Source: Gemella sanguinis ATCC 700632 (GTDB lineage Bacteria > Bacillota > Bacilli > Staphylococcales > Gemellaceae). From it: a stretch of 64,000 nucleotides of DNA. Location: the NCBI RefSeq assembly GCF_000701685.1, contig NZ_KL370813.1, positions 1-64,000 on the forward strand. The letters run 5' to 3'. Shown here in pieces: positions 54,223 to 63,655 of the stretch (position 1 is its first letter; each line of letters starts with the position of its first letter). The notes under the pieces are model-generated. The model had not been told where the DNA came from. It ran no database searches and was given only the letters and a program-made list of their open reading frames with translations. Both the position numbers and the translations under genes were made by a program.

Positions 54223-56865
54223 ATGGCGAAAGAAAAAGTTACAACTGTTGATCCAGTTGAAGAAGTAAACAATCTTGTTAGTAAAGCATTAGTGGCTTTA
54301 GAGAAATTTAAAGAAATTGAGTGTCAAGAAAAAATCGATAAAATCGTTCATGCAGCTGCAGTTGCAGCATTAGATCAGCATGGACCTCTTGCAATCGCTG
54401 CTTTCGAAGAAACAGGTCGTGGTTTAGTAGAAGATAAAGCAATTAAAAACTTATTTGCTTCTGAATACATTACAAACAACTTACGCGGACTAAAAACAGT
54501 AGGTATTGTTGATAAAGATGAATCAGATGGTTTAACTACAATTGCAGAACCTGTTGGTGTTGTTTGTGGTATCGTACCAACAACTAACCCTACATCTACT
54601 ACAGTATTTAAATCATTAATCTGCTTAAAAACTCGTAACCCAATTATCTTCAGCTTCCACCCTGCTGCAAATGAATGTTCTAAACAAGCAGCTCGTATAG
54701 TTCGTGATGCAGCTATTAAAGCTGGTGCTCCTGAAGGATGTATCCAATTCATCGAACAACCATCATTAGATGCAACAAACGCATTAATGAAACATGATGG
54801 AGTAGCTACAATTCTTGCTACTGGTGGTAGCGCAATGGTTAAAGCAGCTTACTCTTGCGGAAAACCTGCTTTAGGTGTTGGTCCTGGTAACGTACCTGCT
54901 TATGTACACAAAGATGCTAAATTAAAACAAGCAGTTAACGACATCGTATTAAGTAAATCATTCGATAACGGTATGATTTGTGCCAGTGAACAAGCAGCTA
55001 TCGTTGATACTGAACACTACAAAGAGTTCATTGAATTAATGAAAAAACACCATGTATACTTCGTTAACAAAGAAGAAAAAGCTAAACTTGAAGAATTAGT
55101 ATTTGGAGCAAAAGCTAACTCTAAAAACTGTGCTGGAGCAAAATTAAATGCACAAGTAGTTGGTAAATCTGCAGAACACATTGCTGAATTAGCAGGATTC
55201 GAAGTTCCTAAAGGAACAATTATCTTAGCTGCTGAAGTTAAAGAAGTAGGAGAAAATGAACCTCTTACTCGTGAAAAATTATCTCCAATATTAGCAGTAA
55301 TTAAATCTATTAGCACTGAAGATGGAATTGAAAAATCTCGTCAAATGGTTGAATTAAATGGTTTAGGACATAGTGCTGCTGTACATACTCAAGACGAAGA
55401 GGTTGCTGAACAATTTGGTAAAGTAGTTCCTGCTTGCCGTATCTTATGGAACTCTCCATCTTCATTCGGTGGTATCGGGGATATCTACAACGCACTTATC
55501 CCATCACTAACTCTTGGATGTGGTAGCTACGGAGGAAACTCAGTATCTGGAAACATTGGAGCTGTGAACTTACTTAACTACAAAATTATTGGGCGCAGAA
55601 ACAACAACTTACAATGGTACAAAATTCCCCCAAAAGTATACTTTGAACCAAACGCAATCAGATACTTAAGCGAAATGGAGGGTTTAGAGAGAGTGATGAT
55701 CGTAACTGATGAATCTATGGTTAAACTTGGATTCGCTCAACGCATCATTGACCAATTAAATCGTCGTAAAAATAAAGTAGCTTACGAAGTATTCGCTGGA
55801 GTAGAACCAAACCCAGATATCACAACAGTTCGTCGTGGATTAGAAATTATGAATTCATTCAAACCTAATGCTATCGTATCTCTAGGTGGTGGATCAGCAA
55901 TCGACGCAGGTAAAATCATGTGGTTATTCTACGAAAGACCAGATGCAGACTTCAAAGAATTAATTCAAAAATTCTCAGATATCAGAAAACGTACTGTAAA
56001 ATACCCTCACTTAGGAAACAAAGCTAAATTTATCGCTGTCGCTACAACTTCTGGTACAGGTAGTGAGGTTACACCATTCGCAGTTATCTCTGATAAAGAA
56101 CATGATAAAAAATATCCACTAGCTGACTATGCTTTAACACCAAACGTTGCTATCGTTGATCCTAACTTAGTAATGACAGTACCAGCTAGACCAACTGCTG
56201 CTACTGGTATGGACGTGTTAACTCACGCTACTGAAGCATACACTTCTATCTTAGCAAATGACTACACAGATGGTATCGCACTTCAAGCAATTAAGATTGT
56301 ATTTGAAAACTTAGAAAAATCTGTTAAAGAATTCGATAGAGATGCTCGCGAGAAAATGCATAACGCGTCTTGCTTAGCTGGTATGGCATTCTCTAACGCA
56401 TTCTTAGGTATCTGTCACTCAATGGCACACAAAATTGGTGGTAAATTCCACACAATTCACGGTGAAACAAACGCTACATTACTTCCATACGTAATCAAAT
56501 ACAACGGTACACAACCAGGTAAATTATCAATCTGGCCTAAATACGAACACTACAAAGGAGCAGAAAAATTCCAAGATATCGCTCGTATGTTAGGACTTAA
56601 AGCTGATACTCCTGAAGAAGCAGTAGATTCTTACGCACAAGCAGTATTCGAACTTGGTAAACGTGTAGGAACTCCAATGAGCTTCAAAGATCACGGTGTA
56701 GATTACGATAAGTTCAAAGACGCACTAAAAACTCTTTCATTAGATGCATACGAAGATCAATGTACACCAGCTAACCCTCGTCTAGCTCTTCTTAAAGACT
56801 TAGAAGGAATCATGGAAGCTGCATGGCATGGATTTGACAAGAAAAAATACGAAGAAAATAAATAA
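54223..56865 (+). CDS. adhE: Bifunctional acetaldehyde-CoA / alcohol dehydrogenase
   Basis: 880 residues. The N-terminal half (about 1-440) is a CoA-acylating aldehyde dehydrogenase with the catalytic Cys in FDNGMICASEQA; the C-terminal half (about 455-870) is an iron-type alcohol dehydrogenase with GGGSAIDAGKIMW, metal His in MDVLTHATEAY and GICHSMAHKIGGKFHTIHG. Reduces acetyl-CoA to ethanol, regenerating two NAD; it forms spirosomes. Codon use is biased toward optimal codons, implying high expression. Own leader with two stem-loops; CGGGAGG site. Confidence 0.97.
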   Translation: MAKEKVTTVDPVEEVNNLVSKALVALEKFKEIECQEKIDKIVHAAAVAALDQHGPLAIAAFEETGRGLVEDKAIKNLFASEYITNNLRGLKTVGIVDKDESDGLTTIAEPVGVVCGIVPTTNPTSTTVFKSLICLKTRNPIIFSFHPAANECSKQAARIVRDAAIKAGAPEGCIQFIEQPSLDATNALMKHDGVATILATGGSAMVKAAYSCGKPALGVGPGNVPAYVHKDAKLKQAVNDIVLSKSFDNGMICASEQAAIVDTEHYKEFIELMKKHHVYFVNKEEKAKLEELVFGAKANSKNCAGAKLNAQVVGKSAEHIAELAGFEVPKGTIILAAEVKEVGENEPLTREKLSPILAVIKSISTEDGIEKSRQMVELNGLGHSAAVHTQDEEVAEQFGKVVPACRILWNSPSSFGGIGDIYNALIPSLTLGCGSYGGNSVSGNIGAVNLLNYKIIGRRNNNLQWYKIPPKVYFEPNAIRYLSEMEGLERVMIVTDESMVKLGFAQRIIDQLNRRKNKVAYEVFAGVEPNPDITTVRRGLEIMNSFKPNAIVSLGGGSAIDAGKIMWLFYERPDADFKELIQKFSDIRKRTVKYPHLGNKAKFIAVATTSGTGSEVTPFAVISDKEHDKKYPLADYALTPNVAIVDPNLVMTVPARPTAATGMDVLTHATEAYTSILANDYTDGIALQAIKIVFENLEKSVKEFDRDAREKMHNASCLAGMAFSNAFLGICHSMAHKIGGKFHTIHGETNATLLPYVIKYNGTQPGKLSIWPKYEHYKGAEKFQDIARMLGLKADTPEEAVDSYAQAVFELGKRVGTPMSFKDHGVDYDKFKDALKTLSLDAYEDQCTPANPRLALLKDLEGIMEAAWHGFDKKKYEENK

Positions 56866-56903
56866 TATTTGAAGATTTATCATTAATATTTGCTGTTTAC
56901 TTC

Positions 56904-56940
56904 TTAACCCCCATCCTAACTCAAGGATGGGGGTTCTCGT
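56904..56940 (+). terminator. GC-rich hairpin after adhE
   Basis: aacccccatcct / aggatgggggtt, 12 perfect pairs, followed only by TTCTCGTTT. Strong stem but weak T tract. Confidence 0.65.
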
Positions 56941-59757
56941 TTATATTCTATCTCTTGTAAAATACTCGTACATATCTTCTCTAAGAGGTGTTTGTATTTT
57001 ATAATAAAATTGGATTACAGTATCTCCACTTCTCTCTCTATGAACTAACTTCGGTTCACCTACAGTTTTCATTTCACCTAAAAAGTAGAAAATCCTTGCT
57101 CCATCTTTATCTTCTTTATTCTTTCTCATAAATAAATAGATCTTTGTATCATCATTATAAAAGTACTCACACTCTTTAGATTCTAAATTTCGTCTAGGCT
57201 TAGACATTGATGTAAAACCATTATCCGGTAAAAAACCATGTGTATAATCTCTATTAAATGAATTTTCATCAATATCATAATTTATAAATACTGGCAGAGT
57301 TTTCGTTCTCTCATCATATTTATAACCACCTATCGCAAGCGGAACGTAGTTTATTCCCCATGAGAATAACTTACAAATATCTTCAAAGCTATATTTTTCA
57401 TATAAAACAAAATTAGTATCTCTATATAGACGGTCTTTATAATACTTATTGTATCTATAGATTCCATACTCAACTAATTCAGTTAACAATTCTCTGAAAG
57501 CTTCAGACTGTAATTCCTTATAAAATTCTTTTGATATTTTTAGTGTATTACTATTCTCATCTAAAAATATACAATCACTGAATTTCTTTTTAGTAACACT
57601 ACTAGTTACAAAATTATTTGTCAGTATTTTTTTACTAACTTCTAGTTCATAATCAGCTATAAACTTATTGTATTCAGCCAACATAATATCTTTAAACTGC
57701 CCTTCAATATTTTTCGCATCACCTTTAAGAAGGAATTTTAGAATTTGTAACTCTTCTATTTTTTTACTAAGTATTAAATTGGTAGATACAAAGATTAACA
57801 TATTTTCTGCAGTTTTTGATAATTGACCTTTATATTTAAATTGACGCTCCTTCTTAGTAAGGAAAGTATAATAGCTTCCTGCTACTTCAAAAATTTTCTT
57901 AATATCTAATGCATCATAATTTTCAAAATCATAATATGTTGGAATTCTTCCTAGTTTATTTTTCAATTTACTATACTCTGTAGCGACAAAGATCCATGTG
58001 TTCAGCTTAACATTATCTATAGCACTGTATATTCTTTGTTTTGAAATTTCATCAAAATGAATAGTAGAAGTTCCCGGTAGATATCTTGTTCCTTGCGATA
58101 AAAATTTTCGTACTGTATCTTTATCATAACTATTATCCCCTGATAGTGCTACAGGAATTAGAAAGTTATTTTTATAGTTTGCGATAAAATCTATTATAAC
58201 GACAAAGTCTTTATCCTTACTTTTTCTAAGACCACGACCAAGTTGTTGAATAAATACTATAGCACTTTGAGTTGGTCGTAACATTACTACTTGATTAACT
58301 TCCGGAATATCTACACCTTCATTAAAAATATCAACGGTAAAAATATAATCAAGAACATCTCCAGAATCGGCAACTAATCTTTCGACTTCTCTCTCACGTC
58401 TTTCTTGACTATCTTCACCTGTTAGACTAGTAGTTTTATAACCTTTTTTATTGAATTCATCACTCAGTGCTTTCGCCTCTTGTTTAGAAGAACAAAAGAC
58501 AAGTCCTTTTACTCTATTACCTGAATAGCCGTAATAATTTATTCTATCGATAATATGATTAACACGTTTATTTGAATATAACTTAGAAAAATCACTAAGT
58601 TCATCTATAGGTTGACCATCAATTTCTAAATCACTAATACCAAAATAGTGAAATGGACATAATAAGTCATTTTCCATAGCTTCTTTTAGACGAACTTCGT
58701 AAACTATATTATTATTAAATAACTCATAAATATTAAAACTGTCTGTTCTATCAGGACTAGCTGTCATACCAAGATAAAAAGTAGGTTTAAAATAATCCAT
58801 TACCCTCAAGTAACTTTCAGCACCTGCCCTATGCACTTCATCAATAATAATTTCATCAAAATAGGTTTTAGAAAAACTTTGATAAACTTCTTGCTTAGAT
58901 ATAGTTTGAATCGTCGCAAAAATAAAATCCGCTTCGGTATTTTTATTCTGTCCCGTTAACAGTCCATATGAACGACTATTGCCAAAAATCAGTTTAAAAG
59001 TTTCTAGAGCTTGTCTTGCTATTTGTTCACGGTGCACAATAAACAAGACTTTTTTAGCATCTATACTCTTCATCCCAAAGGCTGCCGCAAATGTTTTTCC
59101 TGTTCCAGTCGCAGAAATTAATAGTCCTCTATTATCTTGTTCTCTTAGCATTTCTAAATTTTTTATAAAACTTTGTTGCATCTTATTAGGATTGATTTCC
59201 TTGGAAATAATCTTTTCTTCTTTTTTACTTCGAGTATCATTAACGCTAAAGTCTGCAATATACTTTTCTCTAATATCACTATACTTTACAGACTGATTCC
59301 ATAGTGAATTAAACTCTTCTAGCACCTTAGAGCTATGTTCCAAATCTTCTTCAACTAAAGTATTCCATTCTTTATTAATTGTTAGGGCTGCACTCGTTAG
59401 ATTTGAACTACCCATTAAAATATTCCATTTATGGCCTTGTCTAAAAAGGTACCCCTTAGTATGGAAGCCGTGCTTATTTTTTTCACTGTCATAAATCTTT
59501 AATTCAATATTTTTAAATTTATTTAATTTATCTAATGCTTTAGGGGTATTAAAATACAAATAGTTTGTCGTTAAAATTTTACCCGGAATATTTCTTTTTT
59601 CCAAATCTTCTAAAGATTGAAGCAAGCTAGTTAGACCACTTTCAGAAATAAATGCTACGCTAAAAATAAACTCATCACATTGTTCTAATTCTTTTTCTAA
59701 AGTACTTAGTACCTTTTGGGCTTCTAAATAATTATTATAAATAAATGTATTTTTCAT
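56941..59757 (-). CDS. PLD-nuclease/SF2 helicase/DUF3427 fusion protein
   Basis: 938 residues in three parts. Residues 1-160 are phospholipase D-like with FHTKGYLFRQ (His99, Lys101) and GSSNLTSAAL, the HKD-type nuclease pattern in one copy. A superfamily-2 helicase follows: Walker A LLISATGTGKT, DEVH box IIDEVHRAGAE, TASPDR, motif V/VI DIFNEGVDIP and QQLGRGLRKSKD. The C-terminal part (about 790-938) is DUF3427-like. Such fusions are found scattered in bacteria and have been suggested to act in defence or DNA repair. The GTG at 59763 abuts the AGGAGG site, so ATG 59757 is the start. It is 21 bases behind folP and probably cotranscribed. Confidence 0.88.
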   Translation of the reverse strand: MKNTFIYNNYLEAQKVLSTLEKELEQCDEFIFSVAFISESGLTSLLQSLEDLEKRNIPGKILTTNYLYFNTPKALDKLNKFKNIELKIYDSEKNKHGFHTKGYLFRQGHKWNILMGSSNLTSAALTINKEWNTLVEEDLEHSSKVLEEFNSLWNQSVKYSDIREKYIADFSVNDTRSKKEEKIISKEINPNKMQQSFIKNLEMLREQDNRGLLISATGTGKTFAAAFGMKSIDAKKVLFIVHREQIARQALETFKLIFGNSRSYGLLTGQNKNTEADFIFATIQTISKQEVYQSFSKTYFDEIIIDEVHRAGAESYLRVMDYFKPTFYLGMTASPDRTDSFNIYELFNNNIVYEVRLKEAMENDLLCPFHYFGISDLEIDGQPIDELSDFSKLYSNKRVNHIIDRINYYGYSGNRVKGLVFCSSKQEAKALSDEFNKKGYKTTSLTGEDSQERREREVERLVADSGDVLDYIFTVDIFNEGVDIPEVNQVVMLRPTQSAIVFIQQLGRGLRKSKDKDFVVIIDFIANYKNNFLIPVALSGDNSYDKDTVRKFLSQGTRYLPGTSTIHFDEISKQRIYSAIDNVKLNTWIFVATEYSKLKNKLGRIPTYYDFENYDALDIKKIFEVAGSYYTFLTKKERQFKYKGQLSKTAENMLIFVSTNLILSKKIEELQILKFLLKGDAKNIEGQFKDIMLAEYNKFIADYELEVSKKILTNNFVTSSVTKKKFSDCIFLDENSNTLKISKEFYKELQSEAFRELLTELVEYGIYRYNKYYKDRLYRDTNFVLYEKYSFEDICKLFSWGINYVPLAIGGYKYDERTKTLPVFINYDIDENSFNRDYTHGFLPDNGFTSMSKPRRNLESKECEYFYNDDTKIYLFMRKNKEDKDGARIFYFLGEMKTVGEPKLVHRERSGDTVIQFYYKIQTPLREDMYEYFTRDRI

Positions 59758-59778
59758 TGTCACCCTCCTTTAGAATTA

Positions 59779-60582
59779 TTAACCATTAATTATTTCATAA
59801 GTTATTAAAGCTTCTTTCATAACTTTAACATTATGTACCCTAACCATTCTCGCTCCACGTTTTACCGCTTCTATAGATAAAGCTGCACTAACTATATCCC
59901 TATCTTTTGGATTGGTATTTCCTCCTAAGACATAATCTGTAGTTCTTTTTCTACTTACCGCATATAAAATTTCACAACCTAATGAATTAAGTAATTCTAG
60001 TTTTCTAGTTATTTCTAAATTAGCTTCTGCAGTTTTCCCAAATCCCATACCAGGATCCAAAATTATATTTTCTTTTTTCACTCCTGCTTTTAAACAGATA
60101 TCTACACTTTCACTAAGTTCACGAACTACTTGCTCAATTTCATGACCTTCTTCAACACCGCCATTATGCATGACAAAGATGGGGATATTATATTTAGCCG
60201 CAACTTCTGCCATATTGCTTCCCTTAACTCCGTTAACGTCATTTAAAGCATCAATACCTTCTTTTATCATATACTCAGCAACTGTCGGTTTATATGTATC
60301 AATACTAAAACATACATCTGGAAATTCTTTTCTCAGCGTTGGAAATACACTTTGTAGTCTTGCTAGTTCATCTTCCTCACTAACAACAGTAGAACCTGGA
60401 CGAGTTGACTCCGCACCGATATCAATAATATCAGCACCTTCTTCAACCATCTTACGAACACCTTCGATTGCCGCTTCTACATCATAAAAATCTCCACCAT
60501 CAGAAAAAGAGTCAGGAGTAAAGTTCAGTATCCCCATAATTAAATATTTTTTTTCATTTAAAAGTTTTCTAAGTTTATTCAT
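59779..60582 (-). CDS. folP: Dihydropteroate synthase
   Basis: 267 residues, the sulfonamide target that joins pterin and p-aminobenzoate. Motifs MGILNFTPDSFSDGG (PABA/pterin loop 1), IDIGAESTRPGS, DPGMGFGKT and RVHNVKVMKEAL are all present. Length is normal. It is not clustered with the other folate genes here; fthC is 50 kb away and folC starts 3 kb away on the other strand. AAGGTG site. Confidence 0.96.
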   Translation of the reverse strand: MNKLRKLLNEKKYLIMGILNFTPDSFSDGGDFYDVEAAIEGVRKMVEEGADIIDIGAESTRPGSTVVSEEDELARLQSVFPTLRKEFPDVCFSIDTYKPTVAEYMIKEGIDALNDVNGVKGSNMAEVAAKYNIPIFVMHNGGVEEGHEIEQVVRELSESVDICLKAGVKKENIILDPGMGFGKTAEANLEITRKLELLNSLGCEILYAVSRKRTTDYVLGGNTNPKDRDIVSAALSIEAVKRGARMVRVHNVKVMKEALITYEIING

Positions 60583-60709
60583 GTTTTCACCTTATATATT
60601 TTTTTCTAACTATTCTATTATATCATTTTATACTATAGTTTTCAGTTGAAATATTTTACCTATAAAAATCAGCACTTTACCCCAATAATACTATCTTACT
60701 AAAAATATA

Positions 60710-60718
60710 TGGTATAAT
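60710..60718 (+). promoter_or_regulatory. Extended -10 promoter of the VTT gene
   Basis: TGGTATAAT; start codon 40 bases downstream with AAGGAG. Confidence 0.6.
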
Positions 60719-60758
60719 AATAGAGATTATAAATTATAAACAAAATTAAGGAGAAACT

Positions 60759-61304
60759 ATGCAAGATTTTATCGCACAATTTGGTGATTATGCACCATTA
60801 ATATTTTTATTACTAGCATCTATTCTCCCTATTTTTTTATTTCCACCAGGTATATTTTCAATCATAGGTGGTTACCTATTTGGATTTAAACTTGGAGCTA
60901 TCTTAACTATTACTGCAGCAATTGTATATACTAATGTGATGTTTCTTATCTCAAGATACTTTGCAAGAGATTATATCGAAAAATTTTTAGTACGAAAATT
61001 ATCATTAAAGGAATTCAATAGAATTTTTGGTATTAAAGAAAATAAGCTAGCTGTATTTTTAATAATATTTAGATTGATTCCTATTTTACCTAATAGCGTT
61101 ATAAGTTATTCATACGGACTTACTAGAATTTCGTTTAAACATTATTTTATAGCTAATCTTATCGGACTTATTCCTGGACGACTAATTTGGCTGAATTTTG
61201 GTTCTACACTTAATAATATTTGGAGTTTAGAATTTCTACAAGCTTGTTTATTAGTGTTGGTATTTATTGGTGTTGGAATTTTTGTCACAAAAAGAATGGA
61301 TTAA
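60759..61304 (+). CDS. VTT-domain (TVP38/TMEM64-type) membrane protein
   Basis: 181 residues with four to five membrane helices. The VTT core has FPPGIFSIIGGYLFGF, ARDYIEKFLVRK, FRLIPILPNSVISYSYGLTR (conserved Arg and Pro), and IGLIPGRLIW. Relatives include DedA proteins and scramblases of lipid carriers; the bacterial function is likely lipid handling in the membrane, not proved. Monocistronic. Confidence 0.87.
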   Translation: MQDFIAQFGDYAPLIFLLLASILPIFLFPPGIFSIIGGYLFGFKLGAILTITAAIVYTNVMFLISRYFARDYIEKFLVRKLSLKEFNRIFGIKENKLAVFLIIFRLIPILPNSVISYSYGLTRISFKHYFIANLIGLIPGRLIWLNFGSTLNNIWSLEFLQACLLVLVFIGVGIFVTKRMD

Positions 61305-61308
61305 ATAG

Positions 61309-61349
61309 TAAAAAATGCTAAGCAAGTTATATTTGCTTAGCATTTTTTA
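61309..61349. terminator. Bidirectional terminator after the VTT gene
   Basis: aaaaatgctaagcaa / ttgcttagcattttt, 15 perfect pairs with A and T tracts; also ends the lipoprotein gene. Confidence 0.85.
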
Positions 61350-61364
61350 TTTAAGATTTACAGA

Positions 61365-62651
61365 CTAGAAATTCTCTCCTCTTTCGATTTTCTCTACATA
61401 GTAAATTGATTTTCTGTTACCGCCAGAATATTGTTTATTATTAAGCCTAACAGTTACAAAACCTACTACTCCTTTTCCATCATTAGCTGGAGTACCTCCT
61501 AATATAGGTATGATAATTCTATCTCCATCTACTTTCCAAGAAGATTTATTAGATACTTTGTTTCCAATAACTCCTCCGTTACCTCCTCCATTAATGACTA
61601 TCGTATTATCCCCTTTAAAATAATAGATATATCCTTCTGACGTCGCTTTTGGACTAAAGCTTGTAGATTTTTCATTGTACTCTTTATAAGTACTAGTAAC
61701 TTTCAGTAAGTCCAAAGCTTCATCCATAGTATAAGTTCTTTCTTTAAGTGCATTTACTACATCAAGATAATCAGCTGCTGATATAGAATATATATTATAT
61801 TTATCACTTATTTTTTTCCTTCTTTGCTCGGTAACAGTTTGTAAGTAAAATGGGTGCCCTAAGTCACCTGCACCATAACCAACTATAATCACAGCATCAG
61901 CTAAACCTGCAGCTGCTTCATAGTTATGGTTAGCTGATGTGTTCTGAGACTTAGTTTCCTCTTTACTTGATTTAGAATCATTAGTATTAGATCCATCACT
62001 ATAACTAACACTATCAACATAGTAATAAGATCTCTCTTTACCACCTTTATAATTTTTATTATTAAGGCTTAAAGTAATTTCTCCAACTTTCTTCTCATTA
62101 TTACGTTCTTTTTCTACTGGATCTAGTATATTTATTCTAATTTTATCCCCTTCAACCTTCCATTTATCTTTAGCTTCTGTTTCAATACGGTTTGCACTAG
62201 TTCCTTGGAAGTTAACCACCAATTTCTTATCTTGTTTGTAATATTTTACAATATCATCTTTAGTATTATTTGAATCAAATTTATCGTTTGTTTCTTTAAA
62301 GTTTTCATCTTTTCTAAGTATTTCTAACACTTCTTCTTCCGAATATGTATTTGGTAGATATTCATTAAACACATCTACTACATCCTTTAAGTCCACAACA
62401 AAACCATTACTTAACTTAATATCTTTATTTGCCTTATCAGCAGTAATTAAATTTAGTGTCGCAGGTTTAGCAAGACTAGATTCGTTTCCTCTTGCATAAA
62501 TTTTGTAATTAATATTCTTCGCAGCTTCTTCCAGATTGTGTTCTATTCTTTTTGTTTGATTAGCTACACTATCCTCTACAGCGCTATTTTTCTTTTGGCA
62601 ACCCGTTAAAATAAGAGATGCACTAAGCATAGTTATTAATATTTTTTTCAT
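61365..62651 (-). CDS. Lipoprotein with an internal duplication
   Basis: 428 residues. Lipoprotein signal with lipobox LTGC (Cys18). Two copies of a domain of about 150 residues follow, one in residues about 50-215 and one in about 240-428. Copy ends are clearly related: VGEITLSLNNKNYKGG...YYYVDSVSY and VGFVTVRLNNKQYSGG...IYYVEKIER, and both have KWKVEGDKI/SWKVDGDRI. Each opens with helices rich in E, K and L and a Y(S/T)(E/M)(E/D)E turn. No known family recognised; a substrate-binding or adhesion role is only a guess. A GTG at 62663 lies in the ribosome site, so ATG 62651 is used. Confidence 0.8.
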   Translation of the reverse strand: MKKILITMLSASLILTGCQKKNSAVEDSVANQTKRIEHNLEEAAKNINYKIYARGNESSLAKPATLNLITADKANKDIKLSNGFVVDLKDVVDVFNEYLPNTYSEEEVLEILRKDENFKETNDKFDSNNTKDDIVKYYKQDKKLVVNFQGTSANRIETEAKDKWKVEGDKIRINILDPVEKERNNEKKVGEITLSLNNKNYKGGKERSYYYVDSVSYSDGSNTNDSKSSKEETKSQNTSANHNYEAAAGLADAVIIVGYGAGDLGHPFYLQTVTEQRRKKISDKYNIYSISAADYLDVVNALKERTYTMDEALDLLKVTSTYKEYNEKSTSFSPKATSEGYIYYFKGDNTIVINGGGNGGVIGNKVSNKSSWKVDGDRIIIPILGGTPANDGKGVVGFVTVRLNNKQYSGGNRKSIYYVEKIERGENF

Positions 62652-62681
62652 TTTTATTTCCACCTAAAATAATATTTTTTC

Positions 62682-62695
62682 GATAATTAATTATC
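62682..62695. promoter_or_regulatory. Perfect palindrome in the lipoprotein leader
   Basis: GATAATTAATTATC resembles Fur/PerR operators but has a two-base centre instead of the usual one. It lies about 30 bases before the ATG and 65 bases after the -10 box. Confidence 0.4.
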
Positions 62696-62758
62696 ATATT
62701 AAAACCAAAGAATACCCTTATTCTAATAGAAATTAATCAAATCTTTTCTCCTTAGGAT

Positions 62759-62786
62759 ATTATATCATATAACAAAAAATAGTAAA
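62759..62786 (-). promoter_or_regulatory. Promoter of the lipoprotein gene
   Basis: Minus strand TTTACT (62781-62786), 16-base spacer ending TGA, TATAAT (62759-62764). Leader of about 100 bases. Confidence 0.5.
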
Positions 62787-62900
62787 CATTATTTTAGAAA
62801 AAACTGTATAAAATTTATAGTTTTAAAATATTTATTTAAACTATACTCTACATCCATCTTATTTCCATTAAATATATTTAAGTATTTATTAATATATTTT

Positions 62901-63362
62901 TTAAAATTTTCTACTTTTCTTCATAATATATTTTAATTCTGGAGTTTTTAAGACCTCATCTATCTTAAACCCTAACTTTTCATACATATTCATTACATAT
63001 TTATTAGAGGCAAAAACTGTTAAAGTTACACTCTCAATATTCTTATCACTAAATAAAAACTTCAAAAACTTTTTCAGCGCTGCTTTTCCAAAGCCTAATC
63101 CTGTTTTTCGAGGATTTATTATAAATCTACCTATATGAGCATTATTATTTTCAAATCGGATAATTTGTATTATACCTATAAACTCTTCTTTGTTAAAAAT
63201 TGAGAATACATTATCCATTTTTTGTATCTTATCTATATCTAATGGATAGGTAATTTTAGTTCCCATCCATTGTTTTTGGAATCTTTCTCCTTTTTCATTT
63301 GACCAGCCGCATAATAACAAAGAATTATTTATATTTATTCCATTTTCTAATCTAATATCCAT
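62901..63362 (-). CDS. GNAT-family N-acetyltransferase
   Basis: 153 residues. The acetyl-CoA loop (R/Q-x-x-G-x-G/A) reads NPRKTGLGFGKAALKKFL, followed by TVFASNKYVMNMYEKLGFKIDE, the usual C-terminal block of RimI-like GNAT proteins. Substrate unknown. AAGGTG site before ATG. It lies alone; no terminator seen after it. Confidence 0.85.
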   Translation of the reverse strand: MDIRLENGININNSLLLCGWSNEKGERFQKQWMGTKITYPLDIDKIQKMDNVFSIFNKEEFIGIIQIIRFENNNAHIGRFIINPRKTGLGFGKAALKKFLKFLFSDKNIESVTLTVFASNKYVMNMYEKLGFKIDEVLKTPELKYIMKKSRKF

Positions 63363-63655
63363 ATCTACACCTTCACAAATACTATTACTTACTCTCCATC
63401 ATATTCTTACAAAATCATTTAACCTGTGTCTTTTATTCTTTCAATATTTCATGCATTACTTCTAACTCTGTAATAAGCAGCACTAAATTCATTTTTTAAT
63501 ATCATATAAACTTCTATATTATTTTTTTCTCTACTCACTTATTCTCTTTTCTTAATACAGTTAAATTATAACACAAAATGATAGAAATAATATCCTTTAC
63601 AATTAAGCTTTCTCATTATAAAATTAAATGTATATTATAAAATGTGGAGCTTATT
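63363..63655. other. Intergenic stretch before folC
   Basis: Nearly 300 AT-rich bases between divergent genes. I see no stem-loop or open frame of note. A weak TATTAT box lies about 20 bases before the TGGAG ribosome site of folC. Confidence 0.4.
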
